Position numbers and translations under genes: made by a program. Of a stretch of 64,000 bases of DNA, positions 24,427 to 33,012 are shown piece by piece. Within the stretch, counting starts at the first letter, position 1. Every line of letters starts with the position of its first letter. Location of the stretch: contig NZ_JABASX010000005.1 in assembly GCF_016107655.1 (NCBI RefSeq), positions 62,001 through 126,000 on the forward strand, in the 5' to 3' direction. Source of the stretch: Brevibacterium antiquum (lineage in GTDB: Bacteria > Actinomycetota > Actinomycetes > Actinomycetales > Brevibacteriaceae). Under the pieces are notes generated by a model. That model worked only from the letters and a program-made list of their open reading frames with translations. It ran no database searches and had not been told where the DNA came from.

Positions 24427-25676
24427 TGGTCAACTACTTGTCACTCGCCGAGCGTGTGCTCTCCGGCACCCCGGCCACCGCCTCCGATGCCCGCGCGATC
24501 CTGTCGTCCCCGAATGAGGATCTGCTCGACATCGTCGCAGCCGCAGCCCGGCTGCGACGCGAGCACTTCGGCAAGCGCATCAAGGTCAACTACCTCGTCA
24601 ACCTCAAGTCCGGGCTGTGTCCGGAGGACTGCAGCTACTGCTCGCAGCGCCTAGGCTCCGAAGCGGAGATCCTCAAGTATTCCTGGCTGCCCAAGGAGGA
24701 GGCCAAGCGCCAGGCGGAGTTCGGCCTGGCTGGAGGTGCCTCGCGCGTCTGTCTCGTCGCCTCCGGCCGCGGTCCGTCGAACCGGGATGTCGAGCGCGTC
24801 TCGGGAATGGTCGAGGAGATCAAATCTGCCACTCCCGACGTCGAGGTCTGCGCTTGTCTCGGATTCCTCAAGGATGGCCAGGCGCAGCGCCTCAAAGAGG
24901 CCGGGGTCGATGCTTATAACCACAACCTCAACACCGCTGAGTCCCTCTACGCCGACATCTGCTCGACGCACACCTTTGCCGACCGGGTCGACACCGTCGA
25001 CAGGGCTCGCGGCGCCGGGCTCTCCCCGTGCTCGGGACTCCTCGTCGGTTTGGGCGAGACGAACGACCAGATCATCGAGGCGATCGAATCGCTCAAGGCC
25101 GTCGACTCCGACTCGATCCCGGTCAACTTCCTCATCCCCTTCGACGGCACCCCGTTAGAGGGCACCAACACGTTGACCCCGCAGCACTGCGTGAGGATTC
25201 TGTGCGCTGTGCGCTTCCTGTGCCCGGATCGCGAACTGCGCATCGCCGGCGGCCGCGAATTGCACCTGCGTTCGCTGCAGTCGCTGTCGCTGAATGTGGC
25301 CAATTCGCTGTTCCTCGGCGACTACCTCACTTCGGAGGGTCAGGCTGCCGAAGAGGATCTCGACATGATCGTCGACGGCGGGTTCGAGATCGTCGGCACC
25401 GAGAGTGCCCAGCAGCTGCGTGACGAGCTCAAGGCCCACCGGGCAGCCCATCAGGCTGCCTTCGACGGCGAAGCACCCGGCCATGCGAACGGCGAAGGTG
25501 CGTCCGCTGCCGGCACCGGCGCATCGTACGAGACTGCACCGGCACCAGTCGCAGCTGGCACACTGCCGTGCGGCAAACCGCTGGCGCCTGTCGGTTACGA
25601 GGCTGGCAACTCGGGCGTGACGATTCCGACGATCCGTCGCCGCGGTGCTGGCACAGAGGTCTCTCCCAATGCCTGA
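24426..25676 (+). CDS. bioB: Biotin synthase
   Basis: Radical-SAM enzyme inserting sulfur into dethiobiotin. 416 residues from the ATG at 24426; the GTG at 24408 lies inside the operator and is rejected. The [4Fe-4S] motif is CPEDCSYC in GLCPEDCSYCSQRLGS, and YNHNLNT, CSGLLVGLGE and RIAGGRELHLR are family blocks. After about residue 345 comes a tail of some 70 residues rich in Ala, Gly and Pro. It ends in IPTIRRRGAGTEVSPNA and contains an extra Cys (LPCGKP). Comparable RRRGAGT tails occur in other actinobacterial BioB proteins; their role is unknown to me. First gene of bioBAFD. Confidence 0.95.
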   Translation: MVNYLSLAERVLSGTPATASDARAILSSPNEDLLDIVAAAARLRREHFGKRIKVNYLVNLKSGLCPEDCSYCSQRLGSEAEILKYSWLPKEEAKRQAEFGLAGGASRVCLVASGRGPSNRDVERVSGMVEEIKSATPDVEVCACLGFLKDGQAQRLKEAGVDAYNHNLNTAESLYADICSTHTFADRVDTVDRARGAGLSPCSGLLVGLGETNDQIIEAIESLKAVDSDSIPVNFLIPFDGTPLEGTNTLTPQHCVRILCAVRFLCPDRELRIAGGRELHLRSLQSLSLNVANSLFLGDYLTSEGQAAEEDLDMIVDGGFEIVGTESAQQLRDELKAHRAAHQAAFDGEAPGHANGEGASAAGTGASYETAPAPVAAGTLPCGKPLAPVGYEAGNSGVTIPTIRRRGAGTEVSPNA

Positions 25677-27003
25677 GTCGGCACGGTCAGGCCCCCAGAG
25701 CACGCTGGAGAGGGATGCCGGTCTCCTGTGGCACCCCTATGGTCCGCTCGATTCTGGGGCGCATTTTTCAGTTACAGGTGCGGCCGGTCCCTACGTGGAA
25801 CTGTGTGATGCGTCCGGCACGACACATCGGCTCCTGGACGGAATGAGCTCGTGGTGGGCGGTTGTCCACGGCTACAGACACCCGGTCATGGACGCGGCAC
25901 TGACAGCCCAAGTTCGCTCGTTCTCGCATGTCATGTTCGGCGGTCTGACTCACGGGCCGGCCGTCGACCTGGCCGAGCGTCTCGTCGCGGTCACACCGGC
26001 CGGACTTGACCATGTCTACCTGGCCGACTCGGGCTCAGTCTCGGTCGAGGTCGCGCTCAAGCTCGCCATCCAGTACCAACGGGCTCGCGGACGCGACCGA
26101 GGACGTTTCCTCGCCCTCGACGGCGCCTATCACGGTGACACGAGCGGAGCGATGAGCGTATGTGATCCGGTTGGCGGGATGCACGCCGATTTTGCCGGAC
26201 TGCTGGCCTCTCAGCTGTTCCTGCCACGCCCTCCGCTGCCCGAGGCTTCCACCACCGAAGTCGAGGCATGGGTGGCCCGGGCCGAGAACCTCGTCGACGC
26301 GCATGGGTCCGAACTCGCCGGTATCATCGTCGAGCCCCTCTTTCAGGGCGCTGGCGGTATGCGCCCCTATCATCCGGCCGCCTTGCGGGCGCTCCGGCGG
26401 CTCGCCACCGAGATCGACGCTGTGCTCATCGCCGATGAGATCGCCACCGGCTTCGGCCGCACCGGCGCCGATTTCGCCTGCCGGTCGGCCGGCATCACCC
26501 CGGATGTCATGTGCCTGGGCAAAGCGCTGACCGGCGGCTATCTTACGCTGGCAGCCCTCATGTGCAGCGGCCCGATAGCCGAGGTCATCACCGCCTCCTC
26601 TCACCGGGCGCTCATGCACGGACCGACCTTCATGGCCAATCCGCTGGCCTGCGCGGCAGCCACCGCCTCGGTCGGGCTGCTCTTCGCCGATGACACGAGC
26701 GGCTGGGAACCGGCCATCGCCCGCATCTCTCCGGCTCTCGAATCCGGTCTCGCCCCGGCGCGACAGCTGGCGCACGTCACCGAGGCGCGTGTGACCGGTG
26801 GCATCGGCGTCATCGAACTCGACCGCCCGGTCGATGTCGGACTCACCACGCGCATCGCCGCAGAGCATGGCGTGTGGCTGCGGCCCTTCCGGCAGCACAT
26901 CTACACGATGCCGCCCTACATTTCGACGCCGGAGACGATGGAGACGATCACAGCAGCGATGGTCGCAACCGCCGCGGCGCACTCCGAAGGAGAGCTGCAG
27001 TGA
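25669..27003 (+). CDS. bioA: Adenosylmethionine-8-amino-7-oxononanoate aminotransferase
   Basis: Makes 7,8-diaminopelargonate using SAM as amino donor. 444 residues from the ATG at 25669, overlapping the bioB stop by 8 nt with AGAGG upstream. LLWHPYGPLDS and SWWAVVHGYRHP are typical of BioA and contain the aromatic residues that shape the SAM site. LIADEIATGFGRTG holds the PLP Asp, and CLGKALTGGYLTLAAL holds the Schiff-base Lys. The order bioB-bioA-bioF-bioD with overlaps points to one tightly coupled operon. Confidence 0.95.
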   Translation: MPESARSGPQSTLERDAGLLWHPYGPLDSGAHFSVTGAAGPYVELCDASGTTHRLLDGMSSWWAVVHGYRHPVMDAALTAQVRSFSHVMFGGLTHGPAVDLAERLVAVTPAGLDHVYLADSGSVSVEVALKLAIQYQRARGRDRGRFLALDGAYHGDTSGAMSVCDPVGGMHADFAGLLASQLFLPRPPLPEASTTEVEAWVARAENLVDAHGSELAGIIVEPLFQGAGGMRPYHPAALRALRRLATEIDAVLIADEIATGFGRTGADFACRSAGITPDVMCLGKALTGGYLTLAALMCSGPIAEVITASSHRALMHGPTFMANPLACAAATASVGLLFADDTSGWEPAIARISPALESGLAPARQLAHVTEARVTGGIGVIELDRPVDVGLTTRIAAEHGVWLRPFRQHIYTMPPYISTPETMETITAAMVATAAAHSEGELQ

Positions 27004-28133
27004 ATGCCATTGCCTCCCGCCTTGCCGCTGCAGCCGAACGCCGCAGGTCCGCCGATCTGGACCGCAATGATCTGGCGCTCAACGGACTTGACCTCGCCTC
27101 CAACGACTACCTGGGCCTCTCGCAGCATCCGATCGTGCGTGCGGCGGCGATCGAGGCGATCGAACGCTATGGCACCTCAGCCAGGGCCTCGCGACTCGTC
27201 ACCGGAACCACACCCGCCCATCATCGGTTGGAAGCCGCGCTGGCCGAACGGCTGTGCCACCCGGCATGTGTGACGTTCTCCAGCGGATATCTGGCCAACA
27301 TCGCCGCGGTCACGACCTTGGCCGGGCCGGACACACTCATCGTCTCCGACGCCCATAATCACGCCTCACTTATCGACGCCTGTCGCCTGACGAAGGCCTC
27401 GCTGACCGTCGTTGCCCACAACGATCCGAGCGCCGTCGAAACCGCCTTGGCCGATCGTGAGCAGGCAGAGGCACTCGTGATCGTCGAATCGATCTACTCC
27501 GTCCTCGGCGACGCAGCCGATCTGCCGCGACTGCTTCAACTCTGCGCCCGCTACGATGCTCTGCTGCTCGTTGACGAGGCTCACGGGATCGGCGTGGCCG
27601 GTGTCGAGGCACACAGCGGAATGGGCGCCGCCGCAGGCCTGAGCGAACACCGTGACCGGCTCGTCGTCACTGCGACCCTGTCGAAGTCGCTCGGCTCCCA
27701 GGGAGGAGCGCTGCTGGGTTCCGAGCTCATCCGCGATGCCGCCGTCAACACTGCCCGCTCCTTCATCTTCGACACCGGGCTCGCCCCGGCCAATGCGGCA
27801 GCTGCCCATGCAGCGCTTGGCCTCATCACTCGCGACAAGGTGGCATCGATGGAAGTTGCGCGCGCCCAACTCGCAACTGCGCTTGACGTGCCGATTCCTG
27901 CCGGCGCTGTGCTCTCAGTGCCGATGCCGACTCCGGAATCCGGAGTGCGAGCCCGCGCTCTGCTGCGTAGGGAGGGGATCCTTGTCGGCTGCTTCCGCCC
28001 GCCATCCGTCCCTGATGGGATCACGCGGGTGCGGCCGACCGCGCGTGCTGGTCTGAGCTCCGATGATCTGGCCCATGCCTGTGAGCGGATCCGGTCGATC
28101 ACCGACGCCTGCGGTTCGACGGCAGCACAGTGA
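27000..28133 (+). CDS. bioF: 8-amino-7-oxononanoate synthase
   Basis: PLP-dependent condensation of pimeloyl thioester with alanine. 377 residues from the GTG at 27000, which overlaps the bioA stop by 4 nt (GTGA) and has AAGGAG just upstream. LASNDYLGLSQHP, GTSARASRLVTGTTPAHHRLE and LVDEAHGIGVAG are standard for alpha-oxoamine synthases; the Schiff-base Lys lies in ATLSKSLGSQGGALLGS. No bioC/bioH-type pimeloyl genes are seen, so the acyl precursor is made elsewhere or imported. Confidence 0.94.
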   Translation: MNAIASRLAAAAERRRSADLDRNDLALNGLDLASNDYLGLSQHPIVRAAAIEAIERYGTSARASRLVTGTTPAHHRLEAALAERLCHPACVTFSSGYLANIAAVTTLAGPDTLIVSDAHNHASLIDACRLTKASLTVVAHNDPSAVETALADREQAEALVIVESIYSVLGDAADLPRLLQLCARYDALLLVDEAHGIGVAGVEAHSGMGAAAGLSEHRDRLVVTATLSKSLGSQGGALLGSELIRDAAVNTARSFIFDTGLAPANAAAAHAALGLITRDKVASMEVARAQLATALDVPIPAGAVLSVPMPTPESGVRARALLRREGILVGCFRPPSVPDGITRVRPTARAGLSSDDLAHACERIRSITDACGSTAAQ

Positions 28134-28897
28134 TTCCGCGCTTCCTGCTCGTCACGGGAACGGACACCGGTGTCGGCAAGACTATCGCTGCTGCGGCGCT
28201 GGCCGCGACGCTGACAGCCGCCGGGCGGCGGGTCGTCATGTGCAAGCCGATCCAGACGGGGCACATCGGCTCTGACGACCCTCAGCGTGAGCAGCTTGAA
28301 GCCGACTACAGCGATGTCGTCACCGAATCCGACGCTCAGATCATTGCCCGGCTGACCGGAATCCATACGTTCACGAATATCACACTGCGTCTGCCGATGG
28401 CTCCGCTTCCGGCTGCCCGCGTGGAGTCGGCCGGATCTGTGTCTTCTGCTGCCGGCGCAGTTTCGATCCTGCCCAGCGCAGCCGAGCATGCAGAGCTCAT
28501 CCGCACAGTTGCCGAACGCACCAGTGCTGACCACGTCCTCATCGAAGGCTCAGGGGGAGTGCTCGTCGACTTCGGAGGCCATACCGCCGCCGACATCGTC
28601 GCCTGCCTATCGGCCGACAGAGACTCCATCGGTGCCGTCATCGTCGCCCGCTCGCGCCTGGGCACCCTCAACCACACCGCTCTGACCGCCGAAGCGCTCA
28701 GGAGTCGGCAGATTCCGGTCACCGGCATCATCATCGGCTCGTGGCCCGAGCCTGCGCCGATGGTCGACCGTGACAATCGCTCTGCGCTGTCCGCTATCGC
28801 CACCATCCTCGGCGCGGTTCCTGTCGGAGCCGGTCACTGCCTCGGGCGCGGCGAGTTCACTGCACAAGCACCCGGTTGGCTCCATCTGCCTCAGTGA
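28130..28897 (+). CDS. bioD: Dethiobiotin synthetase
   Basis: ATP-dependent carboxylation of diaminopelargonate. 255 residues from the GTG at 28130, overlapping bioF by 4 nt (GTGA). P-loop GTDTGVGKT at 10-18; CKPIQTG follows with the catalytic Lys; EGSGGVLVDF is the conserved central block. Between about 90 and 120 the usual LxxPxxPH segment is replaced by a longer Ala/Ser-rich loop (AARVESAGSVSSAAGAV). Last gene of the operon. Confidence 0.92.
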   Translation: MIPRFLLVTGTDTGVGKTIAAAALAATLTAAGRRVVMCKPIQTGHIGSDDPQREQLEADYSDVVTESDAQIIARLTGIHTFTNITLRLPMAPLPAARVESAGSVSSAAGAVSILPSAAEHAELIRTVAERTSADHVLIEGSGGVLVDFGGHTAADIVACLSADRDSIGAVIVARSRLGTLNHTALTAEALRSRQIPVTGIIIGSWPEPAPMVDRDNRSALSAIATILGAVPVGAGHCLGRGEFTAQAPGWLHLPQ

Positions 28898-28995
28898 GAA
28901 AGATATGACTGCGCTGCTTCACACGTGTATCAGGCAGGTTCGAGCCACCTTCTGAATTGGCGCTGGTCGTCATTGCACTCAACCTCGCAGGAGCC

Positions 28996-29026
28996 GCGGC
29001 AGTCCTGACTGGGGAGGGGCTGCCGC
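28996..29026. terminator. Weak hairpin between bioD and the phosphomutase
   Basis: GCGGCAG (28996-29002) pairs with CTGCCGC (29020-29026) around a 17-nt loop. It lies in the 212-bp gap between two convergent genes. A short stem and no U-tract make this tentative. Nothing else was found in that gap. Confidence 0.3.
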
Positions 29027-29109
29027 TTCCAAGCCACTGGAGATGCGCCCAATCCTCGAGGCACTCACCATGATCAGAATTTGTGCCAACATCCGGGTCA
29101 GGTATCGGA

Positions 29110-31008
29110 TCAGAGACCGAAGAAGGCCTTGAGCTCGGTGCTGATAGAGGTCAGACGCTCCGTCAGGGCCGGTGTGAGGGAGGCACTCGCCGAGGTGACC
29201 GGCAGCCGCATCCCTGCACTGACCGCGGCCCGGGTGTCGGCGTGGATCGAGGCCTCCAGCTCGGAGGGTTCGGCGACGACCTCGAGGTAGCACTTGAGCT
29301 TCGGCTCCGTGCCCGAAGGCCGGATGATGACTCGGGAGTTCGACTCCGAGAGCAGCAGGATCCCGTCGGTGGGAGGAATGTCTCCGTAACCGGCTGAGAG
29401 GTCGTGGATTTCGACGACGGGAGACCCGGCCAGGGACACCGGCGGATTCTCCCGCAGCTTCGCCATGGCCGTAGCGATGAGAGAGACATCGTCGAGGCGA
29501 AAGCTCAGCGGGGCGGTGGCGAAGAAGCCGTCGCGCTTCCGGATCCGATCGAGTTCTGCCTCGATGCTCGACCCGTGTTCCTTCAGCCTCGAGACCAGCG
29601 CTGCGAAGGTTACGGCCGCGGAGATTCCATCCTTGTCGCGCACCGCAGACGGGTCGACGCAGTAGCCCAGCGCCTCCTCGTAGCCGAAGACGAGGCCGTC
29701 GACGCGGGAGATCCACTTGAACCCGGTGAGCGTGTTCGCCGCCGCGAAGCCATGACTGGCGGCAGCTGAGGCCAGCCCTCGAGAGGACACAATCGAGTTC
29801 GCAAACACCAGAGCAGGTGATTCCGCACCCCCGCCAACGACGTCCGATGCCTCGGTTTCGACCGAATCCGAGGCGCCGGGCGAGGATCCGAGCTGTGCCG
29901 CATGATGCGTCCCGGCAGCCAGCCGGACCGCGGCATCCTCGCCCAGCAGCAGACCCACCTCGTCGCCGGACAGCTGCCGGTACCCGGACGCAGTCGAGGC
30001 ATCCGGAATGGCCGCGGAGAACCGGTCGGCATCGGGGTCGTTGGCGATGACGAGTTCGGCACCGACCTCGCGGGCCAGCGCATAGGATTCGTCGAGGGCC
30101 CCCGCCTCCTCGGGGTTGGGGAACGAGACCGTCGGGAAGTCCGGATCCGGAGCCTGCTGCGAGGGCACCGGGTGCACATCGGTGAAACCGGTGCGTGTCA
30201 GAGCCGCCTCGGCGACGGAGGCTCCGACACCGTGGAGCGAGGTGAGTACGATAGACAGCTCTGACTCTGCTCTCACCCCCAGAGCATCGATGCGAGCCAG
30301 GTAGGTCTCGACGATTGAGTCATCGAGGTGTTCCCAACCGGACTCGGCACGCGGGACCGAGGCCACAGATTCGACTGCCGCGATCTGCTCAGCGATGAGA
30401 GCATCAGCGGGACTGACGATCTGAGCACCGGCACCAGCCTGGGCGGCGGACGGATTGGTCTCGATCGCCAGCAGCGGACGCTGGCCCAGGTAGACCTTGT
30501 AGCCATTGTCAGTAGGCGGATTGTGGCTGGCGGTGACCATGACACCGGCATCGGCCTGCAGGTGGGACAGGGCGAAGGCGAGCAGCGGAGTGGGCAGCTG
30601 ATCGGGCAGTTGGATGGCGGTACCGCCGGCCGCCGTGACGACGGCGGCTGTGTCGGTCGCGAAGTCTGAGGACTTGTAGCGAGCATCGCATCCGATGACG
30701 ACAGTGAATCCCTCGCCCACGGTGTTCAGGAGGAAACGGGAGAGACCTGCTGCGGCGCGGATGACGACGGCGCGGTTCATCCGGTTCGGTCCGGCCGCGA
30801 TCTCTCCACGCAGGCCCGCGGTGCCGAAGGTCAGGGGGCCGGCGAAGCGATCTTCGAGGTCGGCCAGAGCCGTTTCGTCACCGGTCGTCGCGGCGGTGAG
30901 GATTGTGCGCAGGGTGGTTGCTGTCTGCTGGTCGGGGTCGTCGGCGATCCATGCCTCGACGACGTCGGCATCGAATCCGTTGCTGAAGCGATCGGCTACT
31001 CGGGTCAT
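29110..31008 (-). CDS. Phosphoglucomutase/phosphomannomutase family (PgmB2/ManB-like)
   Basis: 632 residues, four-domain alpha-D-phosphohexomutase. The phosphoserine loop TASHNPP is at 159-165 (Ser161), the metal loop is in ANDPDADRF near 315, a GFKWISRVDG sugar loop follows, and the phosphate-binding RPSGTEPKLKCYLEV is near the C-terminus. The long form (over 550 residues) includes enzymes that act on phosphopentoses as well as glucose 1-phosphate. The neighbour on the same strand is purine nucleoside phosphorylase, whose product is ribose 1-phosphate, so phosphopentomutase activity is plausible here. An acidic insertion around 370-400 (VETEASDVVGGGAES) is unusual. Confidence 0.85.
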   Translation of the reverse strand: MTRVADRFSNGFDADVVEAWIADDPDQQTATTLRTILTAATTGDETALADLEDRFAGPLTFGTAGLRGEIAAGPNRMNRAVVIRAAAGLSRFLLNTVGEGFTVVIGCDARYKSSDFATDTAAVVTAAGGTAIQLPDQLPTPLLAFALSHLQADAGVMVTASHNPPTDNGYKVYLGQRPLLAIETNPSAAQAGAGAQIVSPADALIAEQIAAVESVASVPRAESGWEHLDDSIVETYLARIDALGVRAESELSIVLTSLHGVGASVAEAALTRTGFTDVHPVPSQQAPDPDFPTVSFPNPEEAGALDESYALAREVGAELVIANDPDADRFSAAIPDASTASGYRQLSGDEVGLLLGEDAAVRLAAGTHHAAQLGSSPGASDSVETEASDVVGGGAESPALVFANSIVSSRGLASAAASHGFAAANTLTGFKWISRVDGLVFGYEEALGYCVDPSAVRDKDGISAAVTFAALVSRLKEHGSSIEAELDRIRKRDGFFATAPLSFRLDDVSLIATAMAKLRENPPVSLAGSPVVEIHDLSAGYGDIPPTDGILLLSESNSRVIIRPSGTEPKLKCYLEVVAEPSELEASIHADTRAAVSAGMRLPVTSASASLTPALTERLTSISTELKAFFGL

Positions 31009-31110
31009 GTCTGTCCTTGTCCGGTGTTGTCGGCGAGAGGGATGCGGTTGGGCGGGCGAGTGATGCCGGTGCGTCTTCGGGCAGCAGCTGCTCAGAGTGT
31101 CCGGGCTCGC

Positions 31111-31920
31111 TCAGAGCTTCGAGACGATGTCGGCGAGCAGCTGTGAGATCCGCGGTGCGGCTGCGACTCCGGCCTCGATGACCTCGGCATGGGAGAGCGG
31201 GGTCTCCTGGATGCCGGCGGCCAGGTTCGTGACCAGAGAGATGCCCATGAGTTCCAGACCGGCCTGACGTGCGGCGATGGCCTCCAACGAGGTCGACATT
31301 CCAACGAGGTCGGCGCCGAGGACTCCGGCCATGCGCACCTCGGCGGGAGTTTCGTAGTGCGGTCCCCGGAACTGTGCGTAGACGCCCTCGTCGAGGCTGG
31401 GGTCGATCTCTTTCGCGATGGCACGCATGCGCGGGGAGTACAGATCGGTGAGGTCGACGAAGTTCGCACCTTCGATGGGGGAGGTGCCGGTGAGGTTGAG
31501 GTGGTCGGAGATGAGGACCGGGGTGCCGGCGGCCCAATTGCGATTGAGCCCTCCACAGCCGTTGGTGAGCACCAGGTTCTCACAGCCGGCGGCAGCGGCG
31601 GTGCGGACCCCGTGGGCGACGGCGCGCACGCCCTTGCCCTCGTAGTAGTGGGTGCGGGAACCGAGGACGAGAGCGTGCTTGCCGCTGGCTTCGATCCGGA
31701 TCGTGCGCAGGGTGGCGCCGTGCCCTTCGACGGCGGGCGCGTGGAAGCCGGGGACGTCCGCGGCCGAGATCTCGCTGATCGTCTCGCCGAGGAGCTCCGC
31801 TGCTCCGCCCCATCCCGAACCGAGAACGAGAGCAATGTCATGGGCCTCGATGCCGGCTTTGGAGTTGATGGTCGTGGCTGCGGCGCGGGCGGCGGCGGTA
31901 GGATCGCTTAAGTCAGTCAT
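31111..31920 (-). CDS. punA: Purine nucleoside phosphorylase (trimeric, PNP class)
   Basis: Phosphorolyses guanosine, inosine and deoxy forms to base and (deoxy)ribose 1-phosphate. 269 residues. LVLGSGWGG (about 31-39) binds phosphate; TNGCGGLN and GPHYETPAEVRMAGVLGADLVGMSTSLEAIAAR are the trimeric-PNP signature with the purine-site Glu and Asn nearby. In actinobacteria the gene is often called punA or deoD. It sits 102 bp ahead of the phosphomutase gene on the same strand and 46 bp from the divergent GNAT gene, so the promoter is compact. Confidence 0.92.
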   Translation of the reverse strand: MTDLSDPTAAARAAATTINSKAGIEAHDIALVLGSGWGGAAELLGETISEISAADVPGFHAPAVEGHGATLRTIRIEASGKHALVLGSRTHYYEGKGVRAVAHGVRTAAAAGCENLVLTNGCGGLNRNWAAGTPVLISDHLNLTGTSPIEGANFVDLTDLYSPRMRAIAKEIDPSLDEGVYAQFRGPHYETPAEVRMAGVLGADLVGMSTSLEAIAARQAGLELMGISLVTNLAAGIQETPLSHAEVIEAGVAAAPRISQLLADIVSKL

Positions 31921-31966
31921 GACGCCAAGATTATCAAGTTCTCGACCCGTTCAAGGAGCGCACACA

Positions 31967-32968
31967 ATGCCGATCAGAGATCTGACCGATGGTGACGACC
32001 TGCGGTTGAACGAGGTGTTCGCCGACGCCGATACGCCGGCCGCTCATATGGCCAGGTCCCTGTTCCGCCCGTCCTCGGATTCACCCCTGCTGCGATCCGT
32101 CATCGCCGAGGTGGTGCCCGAGGTGCCCGTCGGCGCGGCCGCGATCGCGCAGTCCCCGCTCCACCCCTACCGGGCGTGGGTCCACGTCGAGGTCGCGAGC
32201 GAGGAACAGGGCCACGGTCAGGGACGAGAACTCTTCGAAGCAGTGTGTGCCGAGACCGTCGGGACTGCCCTGGAAGGACTTGACCTGCGCACACGTGTAC
32301 AGGCCGGGAGCCCAGGTGCGGGATTCGCACAGGCCCTCGGCTTCGCACCGCTGACGACGACACGGGTGATCAAGGTCGCCGCCGGTGCGCTGCCGCCCAG
32401 CGGAGGTGGACGTGCCGAAGACCTCGAGATCGTGGCCACCGGATCAGTCAAGCTCACGAAGGCCTTCCTCGCGTGGTACACCGCTGTGAACAAGGACGAC
32501 GCTGTCGGTCCGCTAACGATCGGTCAGGTCAACAACGCGTTCCTCTCCGAAGCTGCCGGTGCCCACGGTGCCGCTCTGCTGGGCGGTGACGCCGGCTCGT
32601 CCGACGACTCTGGACTCAGCGCCTTCGCCGTCTCCTACGCTCGCGAGGCCGACCAGACTGGTGTCGAGATCACGGATGCCATGCCGGCACCAGGCGATGA
32701 CGAAGAGGCCCCCACCGAACTCATCATCGGGTCGATGTTCGAAACCCGCGAGGAAGCCGCCGACACGACGAGCGAGCTGTTCAGGGCAGCGATCGCTGAC
32801 GCCGAGCTTCTCCTCGCCCGACTCTCCGTCGATGCCGACGTCGTCCTCGAAGTCACAAGTGGCATGCCGGTGGTCTCCGCCCTGGCAGACCGTCTCCTCG
32901 AAGCCGGCCAGGCGAGCGAACTCTACCGCTACGAAACACTCACGGGTCCTCCTGCCGACCCTCGCTGA
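31967..32968 (+). CDS. GNAT-family N-acetyltransferase
   Basis: 333 residues from the ATG at 31967 with AAGGAG 8 nt upstream. The central GNAT acetyl-CoA motif is in EVASEEQGHGQGRELFEAV (about 65-85), the Q/R-x-x-G-x-G pattern with a Gly-rich turn. A second, poorer GNAT half follows, with weaker motifs, so the protein is probably a tandem pseudo-dimer. The substrate is not evident. Divergent from punA; the next gene is an amino-acid permease 44 nt downstream, possibly co-transcribed. Confidence 0.75.
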   Translation: MPIRDLTDGDDLRLNEVFADADTPAAHMARSLFRPSSDSPLLRSVIAEVVPEVPVGAAAIAQSPLHPYRAWVHVEVASEEQGHGQGRELFEAVCAETVGTALEGLDLRTRVQAGSPGAGFAQALGFAPLTTTRVIKVAAGALPPSGGGRAEDLEIVATGSVKLTKAFLAWYTAVNKDDAVGPLTIGQVNNAFLSEAAGAHGAALLGGDAGSSDDSGLSAFAVSYAREADQTGVEITDAMPAPGDDEEAPTELIIGSMFETREEAADTTSELFRAAIADAELLLARLSVDADVVLEVTSGMPVVSALADRLLEAGQASELYRYETLTGPPADPR

Positions 32969-33012
32969 GTCGAGACTGCTGCCGGGAGAATTTGAGAGAA
33001 AGTAGGACACCC

